DNA of 64,000 bases. Origin: Cryobacterium flavum. GTDB taxonomy: Bacteria; Actinomycetota; Actinomycetes; Actinomycetales; Microbacteriaceae. Position 1 is the first letter of the stretch. Each line of letters opens with the position of its first letter. The notes below the pieces were generated by a model. The model made no database searches, was not told where the DNA came from, and was given only the letters and a program-made list of their open reading frames with translations. Positions 33,647 through 43,230 of the stretch are shown piece after piece. Position numbers and translations under genes: made by a program. The DNA is taken from positions 1-64,000 of the forward strand of contig NZ_FNIB01000005.1 in assembly GCF_900103805.1 (NCBI RefSeq), written 5' to 3'.

Positions 33647-35059
33647 TTAATGCGAGCCTCTCGGGGAGCGCCAATGGCCGGCCACCTCGGCGCCGTCCCT
33701 CAGGTGCGGCGAGACCCACACGGCGCCAGCAGGAGCCGTTTCCGCGGGCCGCACCAGGTCGACGACTGCTGGCGTTGCTCCTGGTGAGAAGTCGCGCGCC
33801 ATAGAAATCTGGTGAGTGTCGAAGGCTCGAGACATCGTTTTCTGCTGCTGCGCGGGAATTCCCATCGAGGCCGCGATAGTTGGCCATTCTTCGACGTGAA
33901 CAGCCACGTTGTGGATGATTTCGCGGGCATGGCGCTTGGTGAGGTTGAAGCTCTCGGCCACGGAGGCGAGGTTTCGAATGTCACGGTTTCTCGGGTCGTC
34001 CGTCTCATTGATCGCCCGAGAGCTCACCGAATGGGAGGTGCTCGGGTTCACGTCGAAAACAGGTGAAAGCCGCCAGCCCGACCCGTCATGCAAGAACCCG
34101 TGGTTGCGCCAATGGTCGTCCACGTTGTTGATGAGCACGGTGAGTGCAACCCGTGTGAACAACTCATGCAAGTCGGTTGTGGGTTGGGAGCTGAGTTCAC
34201 TGACGGTGTCTGCGAAGTCTTGATAGCTGGCGCTGCCCTCGCTAAAGGAGCCGACCTCCATCGCCGTCGACGCGGACATGTATCCGAGGCGACGGTCACC
34301 GATACGGTCGAACCGGTGAACAACAAGAACCGACTTTTCGGTTCCAGCCCGCCTATGGATGAACCCCGGTGTGCGGATTCCGATTTTGGCGGCCAGTGTC
34401 AGCGCGAGAGCCTCCCAACTTTCGACGTCGATGTTGCCGTCTTTCGAATGCGGCAACTTGGCAATTGCTAAGTTGCCGGACTCCATGATGACGTTCGCTT
34501 TGGGACGCGCTCCGCCAGGGCTAGTAGCAATGTCCGCGAGATACGCCAGGTCTTCGTCGCTGGCGATCTGGTCCTCATAGCGCCGTGCGGCCGCTATGAC
34601 TTTCTCGAGCTCGTGAATGTTCGCAGCCTCGGAATCACTCGCCAGCCATTTACCTCCGGCTGGCGCTCTGAGGCGCAACGCTCCCATGCGGGTGAAGTCG
34701 GAGACCTTCACGAGGAAGTCGAAGTCCCCCAGTCCGCGCTCAAGACCGGGCTCCTCTTCCAACCTCAATGAATGATTGGCCTGGATGATCTTCTTTCCCC
34801 ACATGTCCGGAGACGCGTCAGCGAAAGCACCGAAGATTGCCATGTTCTCTGGCGTGAACGTGCGCTTGGAGCCGAGGGGAAGCTCTGGCGAGATCGCATA
34901 GGCGCGCGGGTGCGACAGGTAGGCGGAGTCATACTGGAATGACGCGGATGCCACGTTCCTGCCTCCGCCGAACGACGGCTTGAGCACACCCACGAAGGTC
35001 GGAGTGTCATCGCCAAGTGCAAGGAAAACGTGTGCCTCATTGATGGCAGGCACAATCAC
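33647..35059 (-). CDS. hipA: HipA-like serine/threonine kinase toxin
   Basis: A 470-residue HipA-family kinase. HipA phosphorylates glutamyl-tRNA synthetase in E. coli; targets differ among relatives. Visible are the N-terminal subdomain FTPENMAIFGAFADASPDMW, the P-loop-like ATSPGGARPKANVIM, the catalytic NNVDDHWRNHGFL (Asp) and SPVFDVNP, which replaces the DFG motif. Start is GTG overlapping the hipB stop, so the two are coupled. It looks complete. It lies inside a pair of 16-bp direct repeats. Confidence 0.88.
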   Translation of the reverse strand: MIVPAINEAHVFLALGDDTPTFVGVLKPSFGGGRNVASASFQYDSAYLSHPRAYAISPELPLGSKRTFTPENMAIFGAFADASPDMWGKKIIQANHSLRLEEEPGLERGLGDFDFLVKVSDFTRMGALRLRAPAGGKWLASDSEAANIHELEKVIAAARRYEDQIASDEDLAYLADIATSPGGARPKANVIMESGNLAIAKLPHSKDGNIDVESWEALALTLAAKIGIRTPGFIHRRAGTEKSVLVVHRFDRIGDRRLGYMSASTAMEVGSFSEGSASYQDFADTVSELSSQPTTDLHELFTRVALTVLINNVDDHWRNHGFLHDGSGWRLSPVFDVNPSTSHSVSSRAINETDDPRNRDIRNLASVAESFNLTKRHAREIIHNVAVHVEEWPTIAASMGIPAQQQKTMSRAFDTHQISMARDFSPGATPAVVDLVRPAETAPAGAVWVSPHLRDGAEVAGHWRSPRGSH

Positions 35060-35349
35060 CCTCCGGTTCCAAGAAGGTCGTCGATTCTGGCGCGGGCGGC
35101 GTCGTTGTTATAGGGGTCAACCGCCGCGACGACTGTATCGGCGATACCAAGTGCGGTCAGAACCGCGAAAAGAGAGTCGATTCGAGGAGTTCCGATTCCG
35201 GTTTCAATGTTTCGGAGTGTCTCACGGGTAATGAAGGCCCTTGCCGCGAGGGTGGTCGCGGACATGCCGTTTACTCTCCGCCAGCGTCGGATGTTCGACC
35301 CGAAGTTTCGCATGAGCCTTTCTTGCCGAACGGAACTGCGTTGGACCAA
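35056..35349 (-). CDS. hipB: HipB-like Xre antitoxin
   Basis: A 97-residue Cro/C1-type HTH protein (GMSATTLAARAFITRETLRN, ETGIGTPRIDSLFAVLTALG). It represses its own operon and binds HipA in the known systems. The TTG at 35349 has AAGGAGG eight bases upstream and is preferred. An ATG at 35313 would give a shorter protein with a weaker site. It precedes hipA with a four-base overlap. Confidence 0.83.
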   Translation of the reverse strand: MVQRSSVRQERLMRNFGSNIRRWRRVNGMSATTLAARAFITRETLRNIETGIGTPRIDSLFAVLTALGIADTVVAAVDPYNNDAARARIDDLLGTGG

Positions 35350-35365
35350 CTAGCTCGCCTCCTTC

Positions 35366-35414
35366 TGATAGCTATAGCTTTCACTATATCGGAAAAAACG
35401 GACTTGAGCTATCA
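35366..35414 (-). promoter_or_regulatory. Putative HipB operator/promoter
   Basis: Inverted 8-mers TGATAGCT (35366-35373) and AGCTATCA (35407-35414) flank an AT-rich segment with TATAGT and TATAGC on the minus strand, just upstream of the hipB Shine-Dalgarno. This fits an autoregulated toxin-antitoxin promoter. Confidence 0.5.
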
Positions 35415-35922
35415 AAACATTCTTCGCGACACCGTGCCGTTGTGAATATCTCGGACGCCAAGGCCGTTATGGCACTGCATGCAATGACCCAGTTTGTTGC
35501 CGACGGTGTCGGCAGGGCTGGCGGGTTCCGTGGGCAGGTCGCGTTGGTCGATGGCGGTCTCGGCTTCGCTCGACCAGCGTAGGGGGCGTTTCGCAGGCAG
35601 GGTCGCGTTGACAGCGGGAATGCGTCAGACTTCCACGATTGACGGGCACGACATGGGGCGACCTGCTCGGGAAGGGCACGTTCGCAGGCGCAGTCGCAGC
35701 AGCTGACCGCGGCATCGGCATCTGGGTCGCGTTTGACTTGAAGCCCATGGCGGGATTACTGGCGTGTTCGCTTGATCGTGGGGACAAGTACCCGACGTTC
35801 TCTCACGGGCGGGGAGAAGCTCGATGGGTCGCAATTCCATCGCACCGGGCAGGGCCTTCTCGCCACCAAGTGCAGCGCGAGACATGAAAGAAATGCAGCG
35901 TGGAATGTGAGCAAAATCTATC
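35415..35922. other. Non-coding stretch upstream of hipBA
   Basis: It contains the second 16-bp repeat (35486-35501). Open frames such as 35639-35887 lack coding character and a family match. Confidence 0.4.
35486..35501 (+). repeat. 16-bp direct repeat right of hipBA
   Basis: Identical to 33398-33413. See that entry. Confidence 0.7.
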
Positions 35923-36474
35923 GTGGACTACGAGCGCAGGAAGGACGTCAGATTGAAAGCCGTGATCAATGGGGGTGTTAGCGAGAATAACCAGACGGGC
36001 TATTCACGCCGAGTCATCGACACAGAGCTGGACGATCTGTTTCCGGCGCTGTCGGCAATCGCACTCGAGGGTCCCAAAGGCGTCGACAAGACTGCTACCG
36101 CCGAACGTCGCGTCGCGACCATATTTCGGATGGATGCACTCAACGACCTCGAGCGCATCCGCGCGTCCCCCCGACATCATCAAGACATCCCAGCAGCCGG
36201 TTCTCATCGACGAATGGCAGCGGCACCCGCCGGTCTGGGACCTCGTTCGGCGTGCCGTTGATGACACACAGAGAACCAGCCGCTTCCTCCTGACCGGGAG
36301 CGCAGCACCAAAAAATGCACCAATCCATTCAGCAGCGACGTGCGCCGCCTTCTGTGGCTCAAAGAGCAACTCGGAGAAGACCTCACCGACATGGTGCTCA
36401 CTTACACCGGTTCACACGCGTACCGCCGGCAGGACGGCGTTGCCGTCGTGCCACTGGCGCTGCTTGGACCCTGA
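35923..36474 (+). pseudogene. DUF4143-type AAA ATPase, deleted and frameshifted
   Basis: The first frame reads YSRRVIDTELDDLFPALSAI and ALEGPKGVDKTATAERR, where Walker A has Asp instead of Gly. A second frame continues PVLIDEWQRHPPVWDLVRRA and FLLTGSAAP. After a deletion the C-terminus follows: RRLLWLKEQLGEDLTDMVLT, then AYRRQDGVAVVPLALLGP and a stop at 36474. These are beginning and end of the known family with the middle lost. Confidence 0.72.
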
Positions 36475-36626
36475 CCAAGCTGTTTCGGGGACGCGAGAAT
36501 CCATCCGGCTCTGTCGCCGGTTCCACCGGCAAGTTTCTGGGCATCCTGAACCCACCGATTGAGCACCGCCGCGCTTGAGGGTCGCCTGTCCTTGTCCGGG
36601 AGATCATTCAATGGATTCACGGTCAT
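36402..36626 (-). pseudogene. Truncated AbiEii-type toxin
   Basis: It starts MTVNPLNDLPDKDRRPSSAA at 36626, overlapping the AbiEi stop by ATGA, and keeps only RWVQDAQKLAGGTGDRAGWI plus LAS before running into the end of the DUF4143 remnant near 36480. The nucleotidyltransferase domain is missing, so the toxin is dead. Confidence 0.6.
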
Positions 36627-37174
36627 GCTCGCTCTTCTAATGCCCGGACCAGCCGGGAGTGCTCTTGGTCGGTGACGCGGCCCAGAGCCCGGGCGTTGCT
36701 GATGGCTTGGTCCAGAAGTCGACTGGGAACGCCGCTCTGAATCCCTTGGTCGATAGCCGTAGGAACGGTGACCGTGCGGATGCCCTCCCACCAGCCGATC
36801 TGGTCCGGAGCGAGGTCGGCACGATGCAGAACGTAGTCGTCTCCACCGTGGCGCCGTATCCGGCATTCTTTGGGGACGACCAGGTGGATCTTGTTGGGAT
36901 TAATGTCACACAGGTCGTACGCGGCGAGAGCCGTGTCATGACTCAACGCGGCCTGAAGGGACCCGGTCCAGAGCACCGCGAGCATGAACTCATCACGAGC
37001 GGTTACCGGGAGTTGATCAAATCGGTAGACGCCGTGCGCGACACGAGCGAGTTGCCCGCGATGGGCCAACTTGGTCAAGTCGATCGCGCCAGCCCCGATG
37101 GTTTTGGCATCGCGCGTCGTCACGTAGCCATACTGCTCGATGGCAATGTCCCACAGGCGGTCCTGGACGCTCAT
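36623..37174 (-). CDS. AbiEi-type antitoxin
   Basis: A 183-residue protein with the N-terminal winged-helix antitoxin domain (YGYVTTRDAKTIGAGAIDLT, LAHRGQLARVAHGVYRFDQL) and a C-terminal domain with ALSHDTALAAYDLCDINPNK and IHLVVPKECRIRRHGGDDYV. The family forms type IV toxin-antitoxin pairs that abort phage infection. It looks intact, but its partner is truncated directly downstream, so it now stands alone and may only regulate itself. Confidence 0.83.
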   Translation of the reverse strand: MSVQDRLWDIAIEQYGYVTTRDAKTIGAGAIDLTKLAHRGQLARVAHGVYRFDQLPVTARDEFMLAVLWTGSLQAALSHDTALAAYDLCDINPNKIHLVVPKECRIRRHGGDDYVLHRADLAPDQIGWWEGIRTVTVPTAIDQGIQSGVPSRLLDQAISNARALGRVTDQEHSRLVRALEERA

Positions 37175-37613
37175 CTCACATCCTCTCGAGGAGTGTCAAA
37201 CCAATACCATTTTCGGTAGAGCTTTGACTTCGAACTGTGCATGTGTCCGGGCGAAGGGAGCTGGCGGGGTTTCGTTCGCTCGTACCTCGTACCTCGCGCC
37301 TCGACCAGCGGGTGGCGGCATCGTCGGAGCTGCGGCATCCGCTCTGATTCCTGTGTGTGATCAACTCTTTGTAGGCCGTTTCGGCGCTGGATTCCTGCCA
37401 AGTTAGTGGCTGGTTTCCTGCCGAAAGAGCGCTAATTATCAGGCCAGGCAATTCCCCGCCACGACGGTGGTTTCGGGGGTGCGCAGGGTTTGAGATCACC
37501 CGGTGGCCGGGGCCCTCTCCAGAGTGTTGGAGACATGGGCCCGCCACCCCTCGATAGGTTCCTTAAGGCGTAGCTACTGCCAAGCGGTCGCGCCGGAAGG
37601 AACCAGGAAGCAG
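37175..37613. other. Intergenic region before an istA remnant
   Basis: No gene is recognisable. GGTTCCTT (37557-37564) and AAGGAACC (37597-37604) form a hairpin that would cover the purine-rich site before the istA ATG at 37614, a theme also seen at 6505-6541. Confidence 0.4.
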
Positions 37614-38314
37614 ATGACGGTACCCATGTCCGTGCAAGAAAATATCAGAACTCTCGACTCCCACGGAATCGCGGGCCGTGAAATCGCCCGCCGGTTGGGG
37701 GTGAGCCGTGATTCGGTGACGAAATACACCGTTCAGCAGGACTACTCGCCAAAGCCGCCGACTCCCGTGCCGAGGCCGGCCGGGTCGGTGTTAACCGGGT
37801 TTGAAGAGACCATGGAGCGGTGGCTGGGCGAGGACCGGCGGCGGCCGCGTAAGCAACGCCACACCGCCCAGCGGGTCTTTGACCGGTTGGTCGCCGAGCG
37901 AGCTTACCTCGGCAGCTATTCCCCGGTGCAACGCTTCGTCAAGAAGTGGAAGGCGCAGCACCGGCACGCCGGGGAGGGGTTCACGGAGCTGGTCTGGCCG
38001 GCCGGCACCGCGCAGGTCGACTTTGGGCAGGCCGAGGCCATCATCGCCGGGTCCGGCAGGTTCTGCACATCTTCGTCGTCACGTTCCCGTTCTCGAATAT
38101 GCGCTTCGTGCAGGCCTACCGCGGCGAAACAGCCGAGTGCGTCTGTCATGGGCTGCGCACCGTGTTCGATCACATCGGCGCCGTACCCCGGACCCTGGTT
38201 TTTGACAACGCCACCGGCATCGGGCGCCGGGTCGGCAGGAAGGTCATCGAGACGAAACTGTTCGGTGCGTTCAAGCTGCACTACCGGTCGGAGTCCCGGT
38301 ACCAGGGGTCCTGA
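37614..38314 (+). pseudogene. IS21-family IstA, frameshifted and truncated
   Basis: The N-terminal half has the HTH (GIAGREIARRLGVSRDSVTK), WPAGTAQVDFGQAEAI (first Asp), then a one-base deletion at the G run 38049-38051. The other frame continues as VLHIFVVTFPFSNMRFVQAY and VPRTLVFDNATGIG (second Asp) to KLHYRSE, where it is cut at the end of the next element. The catalytic Glu region is lost. It is close to the remnant at 14554-15318. Confidence 0.85.
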
Positions 38315-40768
38315 CATGGGCAGCTTGATTCGATATATTTCGGTAAAACTCAGAGCCGTTCTTTGATGGCGTATCGCAGGATTAGGTCGGTGCGCGGATA
38401 GCGGGTTTGGGTTTCGGTGAGGCTCGTGCAGAGCTCGCTGACGGCGATGGTTTCGCGTTGGGTGGGCATCGGGTCCAGGGTGATGGTCAGGATGCCGGGC
38501 TGGGTGGGGTCGATGTCGCCGGGCTGCTTGAGGATTTGCCGCACGAGGTTGTGGGCTTCGCGGTCAGCGCGGCGGAAACGGGTGTTGGTGCGGATCTCCC
38601 GTGCGAGGGTGACTGTGGTGTTGAAGGCGGCCATCCGGATGATGTGCGTGAAGCGTTTCATCTCCTGGTCCAGGACCTGCTGCCCGGGCCGGCTCTCACC
38701 CAGCGGAACCTTGGCCGGCAGTTGCCGGTAGGCATCTTCGGCCGCGGCAGCAGTGGTTTCGGCGGCCAGTAGGGGTGCGTGGATGTCGTTGTGCATCTGA
38801 TTCGTGATCCTGATGCCGGCGGCACCGGGTGCCGGGGTGTTGATCGCGAGCATGGCGGCCGTCACAGCGCCGGCGACCCCGTCGCGGTAGTTGTGAGCGT
38901 TGTCTTGCACCAGTTTGACTTTCGCCTTGGCGGGATTGGGCACGAGACGTGCCTTGTCGTCGTCACCGCTGGCGTAGGAATCGTGGGCGTCGAGCGCGAA
39001 GCGTTCCCGGCCGAACCGGAAGTAGTTTTCCTGCCGCCACCGGGCAGCCATCCGGAACACGACCTCAGCGGTGCTTATGGTCTTCTGGGTGTCGAGGGTG
39101 GTGAGGATGTGGATCTGGCGCGTGCCTGTTCTCGTGGTGAGCGGGACGATTTGGGACACTTGCCGCATGGTGAAGGTTTCGCAGGTCTTAGCGCTGAGGA
39201 GCACGTCGACCTCGGTGTCGGAGACCCGGTCCCAGGTGTGGGTGGTTCCTGCCTCGTCAACATAGGTTTCCGGGTTGAAGAGGGCTTCATCGACATCGGC
39301 GGTGGCGCCCTTGCGCCAGGTCAACACGTCGAATCCAGCCTTGTGCAGGTGGGCGAAGAGGGCTGGGGACCAGCCGCCGCGGTCAAAACCGACCAGCATG
39401 CGTCGGTCGTCGCCGATCATCGCGCGAAGCTTGGGCATGAGGGCTTTGAGTTCGGAGACGAGGGAGGCGCGGGGCTGCGCCATGACCATGAACAACGGGT
39501 CCCCATTTGCCGCTGATACCCAGGTTTCCTCGGTGGCGGGGACGGGCATCTTCAACCGGGTCGAATGCAGCCGGCCGATCTTCTTCCCGCCCTCATAGGC
39601 ACGGGTATGCCCGTCAACATAAACGATTCCGAGCAGTCCGGTGTCCGGGTTGTTGTCGGCGGCGAACCGTTCGAAGGCGATCATGCTCATCAGCTCCGGG
39701 ACTTTGCCGGTGTCCACCAGCCCCTGATATTGCCGGCGGATGGTTTTCACCTCCGGAGAACGGTCCATCCCCAGGATCCGGCCGAACGCTGTCGGGTTCA
39801 GCCGGGTGGCGCCTTCCGCCCGTGGTTCCCCGACCAGGGTGCGCAGCACACCCTCCAGCAGCAGGGTATTCAACCCATAAACCCGATTCGACAAGCCGGT
39901 AAAGACCTTCGGCGCGCAGCGCAGCAGCAGGGTCGTTTCCAACGCTGGCAGCGCGAAGAACATGCCGGCGAGTGGGACGCGTGCCGCCGGTGCGAATGCC
40001 GGCGGCACCTCCGTCAGCGCCCCGAACGATGCTGACATGCGCTTCGAGGTGCGATCCGTCGGGGCCGGCAGCACGGGCAGTTCCTCCTGCACGGCCGCGG
40101 CTGAAACGGCGGGTTCTGCCGGTTCGAGGGGGGCGGGCGCGACCACCGGGTTCCAGGCGCCTTCGGCGGCGGGTGTCAGAGTGAGGGCGCGGCGGACACT
40201 GAATTCCGAGACGCCGACCTGCGTGCCGATACGCCTGTTCGACAGACCAGTCTTCTTCTTCAATTCCTGGATGTGGGTGATGACCAGCGCGGTGAGTTTG
40301 GAGCCGCCTCTCGGGCCGGGTTTGTCGCTGGACAACGCCGCGAAACCCTCGCTATTGAGGGTGCGGTGCCACTTCCACACGGTGTCTTCATGGACCCCGA
40401 ACGCCGAAGCGATCTCAGCGATCTTGGCGGTTTTCATGTCCCACAACTTCACCGCCACAAAGCGACGCATCGCGTCGTCACCGGCATCCCACACATAGAC
40501 CAACATGCCGTGCAGGAACACCTGCCCGCCGTCGTCGTCCACGACGAGGTCCACAGCAGCACCAATGTGCTTGGCGTTAGATACCGGAGCGAACGGGAGG
40601 GGAAGTTGCGTCGTCATCGACTCCATCTTCCAACCCTAATTGAACCACGTGATTGTACATCTCGATTCTATCGCAAAACGGGCAAAATTAAAAGCCCAGA
40701 TCAACCAAAAACCGCATGAATCCGCGAAATGGGAATCCAGCGCTACCGCCCATGTCCAGACCCCTGGG
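38302..40768. mobile_element. Insertion element with a large unclassified DDE transposase
   Basis: Imperfect inverted ends CCAGGGGTCCTGACATGGGC (38302 on) and the inverse CCAGGGGTCTGGACATGGGC (to 40767) surround one long gene. No target duplication is evident. It truncates the istA remnant on its left. Confidence 0.75.
38350..40626 (-). CDS. Large DDE transposase of an unassigned family
   Basis: 758 residues, or 755 from the ATG at 40617. An N-terminal helix-turn-helix pair is present (KTAKIAEIASAFGVHEDTVW, TGLSNRRIGTQVGVSEFSVR), then a proline/alanine linker (about 150-195). The catalytic core has GIVYVDGHTRAYEGG (Asp), RRMLVGFDRGGWSPALFAHL (Asp) and MAARWRQENYFRFGRERFAL (Glu in a WRQEN motif). 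The size is about twice that of common IS transposases. I recognise the general DDE type but cannot place it in a named IS family. The frame is complete. Confidence 0.75.
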   Translation of the reverse strand: MESMTTQLPLPFAPVSNAKHIGAAVDLVVDDDGGQVFLHGMLVYVWDAGDDAMRRFVAVKLWDMKTAKIAEIASAFGVHEDTVWKWHRTLNSEGFAALSSDKPGPRGGSKLTALVITHIQELKKKTGLSNRRIGTQVGVSEFSVRRALTLTPAAEGAWNPVVAPAPLEPAEPAVSAAAVQEELPVLPAPTDRTSKRMSASFGALTEVPPAFAPAARVPLAGMFFALPALETTLLLRCAPKVFTGLSNRVYGLNTLLLEGVLRTLVGEPRAEGATRLNPTAFGRILGMDRSPEVKTIRRQYQGLVDTGKVPELMSMIAFERFAADNNPDTGLLGIVYVDGHTRAYEGGKKIGRLHSTRLKMPVPATEETWVSAANGDPLFMVMAQPRASLVSELKALMPKLRAMIGDDRRMLVGFDRGGWSPALFAHLHKAGFDVLTWRKGATADVDEALFNPETYVDEAGTTHTWDRVSDTEVDVLLSAKTCETFTMRQVSQIVPLTTRTGTRQIHILTTLDTQKTISTAEVVFRMAARWRQENYFRFGRERFALDAHDSYASGDDDKARLVPNPAKAKVKLVQDNAHNYRDGVAGAVTAAMLAINTPAPGAAGIRITNQMHNDIHAPLLAAETTAAAAEDAYRQLPAKVPLGESRPGQQVLDQEMKRFTHIIRMAAFNTTVTLAREIRTNTRFRRADREAHNLVRQILKQPGDIDPTQPGILTITLDPMPTQRETIAVSELCTSLTETQTRYPRTDLILRYAIKERL

Positions 40769-40939
40769 TTTCTCACTGTTTGCAACGCTACGCAGATGCA
40801 TGTACGTAGCATGATGCCAAAGCAGGCTCAGGATTCACGGCAGATTTCGGCCCGCTAACCACAGGATTGACCCAGTTTCTTTGGCCCCCATAGTGGGCTT
40901 TACTCCCGTAATGGACGCGTGAAACTCTAGTCTGAGTCC
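40769..40939. other. Intergenic region before the two-component genes
   Basis: It holds a repeat-like TGACCCAGTTTCTTTGG (40868-40884) resembling the repeats around hipBA. No gene. No clear ribosome site is seen before the kinase ATG at 40940. Confidence 0.4.
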
Positions 40940-42208
40940 ATGGAGAGAGATCAGGCACGCCGCGACACAGGTCGAGCCCTGCTGGAGTTTCAAGGCGCCG
41001 TGTTCGGGGCTCTGGTAATCGTCGGCACGGCGGTACTGCTCAGCCAACCGGCTGCCCTCAACCCGTTTCTCTACGCCGCCGGCGCTGGCATCATCACCGT
41101 GATCACCGTGATCACCCTGATCTGGCACAATCGGCCGGGTCTGCAACGCTTTGCGGTGCTGCTCCCGCTTCTCGACCTGCTCGGTATTCGGTTAACCGCG
41201 CACGCGGAAGACGCAACGCTCTCGGGCGGCGCCCTGCTGCTGATTCTGCCCATGATTTGGATCGCGTACTCGTTCGGCGTGCGGGGTGTGCTAGCTGGCG
41301 TTGCCCTTCTCGTGGTCACAAGCCCGGTGGGACTCTTGCAGGCCTACGGCGGAGACATGGAACCGGGCAATTTCACCCGCATCGTGGCCTACCCGCTGAC
41401 GCTACTGATTTTGGCGGGGGCTGCAGGAGTGTCGGGAGCACGCATCCGTCGAAAAAAGGTGCAACTCGCGGCGCAGACCGCTCTCACCGAGCAAGCGGTG
41501 CAGGCCCGCGACGACCTGATCGAAGCGGTCACGCACGAGCTGCGCACTCCACTCACATCGATTCTGGGCAATGCCGAGTTGGTGCTGCACACGAATGATG
41601 CGCCGGCGGTTGAGCGGCGCGTCGGGGTAATCGTGCGCAACGCCGAGCAGATGGACACAATTCTCGCGGACCTGCTCCTCGCGCGCAGCACCGGCACGGC
41701 ACTGCTGGGGCTGCACATCACGGCCACCGACGTGCGCGGGCTCATCGAGAACTGTGTCGCGGCAAGTCGCACAGCAGCCGACGCGCGCGGGGTGTCGATC
41801 GACGTGATCGCGTCCGACACGCTCTGGGCCGACGTCGACCCCAATCGCATTCGGCAGGTGTTCGACAACCTGCTGACCAATGCCATCAAATACAACCGGG
41901 TCGGCGGCACGGTGGTCGTGAGCGAAACCCGCACGGTCACCATGGCAACCTTCGCCGTCACCGACACCGGATGCGGCATAGCCCCCACCGACCATGCACG
42001 GGTATTCGAGCCGTACTATCGCACCGAATCGGCGCGGCGCTCGTCGCAGGACGGCTCAGGGCTAGGCCTTGGCATCAGCCGTGACATTGCGCGGCAGCAC
42101 GGCGGCGACCTGCGCCTAGTCGAGTCATCCGCGCGCGGCAGCAGGTTCGAGCTGACCCTATCGCTCGCACCTGCTGGTCACGAGGACACCGTCTGGACGC
42201 GAGAATGA
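40940..42208 (+). CDS. Membrane sensor histidine kinase
   Basis: A 422-residue protein with four to six transmembrane segments in residues 18-165 and little extracytoplasmic sequence. A dimerisation/H-box follows (AVTHELRTPLTSILG, His199), then N box, DTGCGIAPTD and GSGLGLGIS of the ATPase domain. It autophosphorylates and passes the phosphate to the response regulator at 42310. The signal is unknown; a membrane-only sensor suggests envelope stress or a lipid cue. A decayed copy of its N-terminus lies at 43600-43785. Confidence 0.92.
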   Translation: MERDQARRDTGRALLEFQGAVFGALVIVGTAVLLSQPAALNPFLYAAGAGIITVITVITLIWHNRPGLQRFAVLLPLLDLLGIRLTAHAEDATLSGGALLLILPMIWIAYSFGVRGVLAGVALLVVTSPVGLLQAYGGDMEPGNFTRIVAYPLTLLILAGAAGVSGARIRRKKVQLAAQTALTEQAVQARDDLIEAVTHELRTPLTSILGNAELVLHTNDAPAVERRVGVIVRNAEQMDTILADLLLARSTGTALLGLHITATDVRGLIENCVAASRTAADARGVSIDVIASDTLWADVDPNRIRQVFDNLLTNAIKYNRVGGTVVVSETRTVTMATFAVTDTGCGIAPTDHARVFEPYYRTESARRSSQDGSGLGLGISRDIARQHGGDLRLVESSARGSRFELTLSLAPAGHEDTVWTRE

Positions 42209-42309
42209 GCAAATTGTTGCGTGAGCACCCGTGAAGCAACATTTTTCTTATTCTCACGTACTGGGAGACCTTGGGTAGAGTTAGCTGACAGAGCAAACCG
42301 GGGGTTCGC

Positions 42310-43059
42310 GTGAGTACTGACCGCATCGCAGTCGTCATCGAAGACGACGCTGATGTCGGCGAAGTGATCGAGGCGATCCTCATCCAGGCCGGCTTCGACG
42401 TGAAGCTCGCCAGCACAGGCGCTGAAGGCATCGAGTTCGTTCGAGTTCATGCGCCGACGCTCACAACCCTCGACGTGAACATGCCCGGCATGGACGGCTT
42501 CGAAACCCTCAAACGCATTCGCCAAATCACCGCGAGCAGCATCATCATGATTTCGGCCTGCTTCGACGAGATCGACGTCGTGCGCGGCCTCAGCGCCGGC
42601 GCCGACGACTTCGTCGCTAAACCGTTTCGCATCGGCGAACTGCGCGCCCGCATCGACGCAGTGCTGCGGCGAGCGGCAACCGTGGCCGGGCTCGGCCCGG
42701 CCGATCCGACGCCGTTCGAAAACTCGCCGGGGCTCGAATCAAGCGGATGGCTACACCACGACGGTCTGCGCCTCGATAAAGCACGGCGCATAGTGGAGGT
42801 AGATGGGGCATCCGTTGTGCTGACCCGCAGTGAATTCGACCTGCTCGCGCAGCTGTTGCAGCCCGCCGACCAGGTGCACAGCAAAGCCAACCTGATTCTC
42901 GAGGTGCGCAGCGACAGTTACGCGAGCGGATTCCTGACCCACTCCGACAAGCGCGCGCTTGAGGTGCACGTGGCCAACCTGCGCAAGAAGATCGGGCCCG
43001 CCGACCGCATTGAAACGGTGCGCGGGGTCGGATATCGGCTCGCCGATGGTCCCTTCTGA
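42310..43059 (+). CDS. OmpR-family response regulator
   Basis: A 249-residue protein. The receiver domain has acidic pocket EDD (11-13), phospho-acceptor Asp55 in LDVNMPGMDG, and AKPFRIGELRARI with the conserved lysine. The C-terminal winged helix (about 150-245) ends VANLRKKIGPADRIETVRGV. Start is GTG at 42310 after a GGGGG stretch. The 100-base gap from the kinase holds a short GTTGC/GCAAC hairpin followed by a T-rich run (about 42217-42250), which may attenuate read-through. The likely targets are nearby envelope genes. Confidence 0.93.
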   Translation: MSTDRIAVVIEDDADVGEVIEAILIQAGFDVKLASTGAEGIEFVRVHAPTLTTLDVNMPGMDGFETLKRIRQITASSIIMISACFDEIDVVRGLSAGADDFVAKPFRIGELRARIDAVLRRAATVAGLGPADPTPFENSPGLESSGWLHHDGLRLDKARRIVEVDGASVVLTRSEFDLLAQLLQPADQVHSKANLILEVRSDSYASGFLTHSDKRALEVHVANLRKKIGPADRIETVRGVGYRLADGPF

Positions 43060-43168
43060 CCACGTACACGCTGCGCAGGAGGCGCGCTAGTACATGGGAG
43101 TTCGGGCCTGGCCGGAACAACTGCACCCGTGTAGTGAGTCGAGACAGAGGTAAGGAGAATCATGATTC

Positions 43169-43230
43169 ATGACTAATCGTCGTAAGTTCACTGCCGAGTT
43201 CCGGGCCGAGGCCGTGGAACTGGTCATTTC
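43169..43230 (+). pseudogene. IS3 OrfA start fragment
   Basis: MTNRRKFTAEFRAEAVELVI is the classic beginning of an IS3-family OrfA, with TAAGGAG upstream. After about 20 codons it runs antisense into the decayed regulator sequence. Confidence 0.75.

Noticed and set aside
38779..39516. Plus-strand frame of 245 codons inside the large transposase
   Set aside because: It is antisense to a gene with clear DDE motifs, with low-complexity composition and no recognisable domain.
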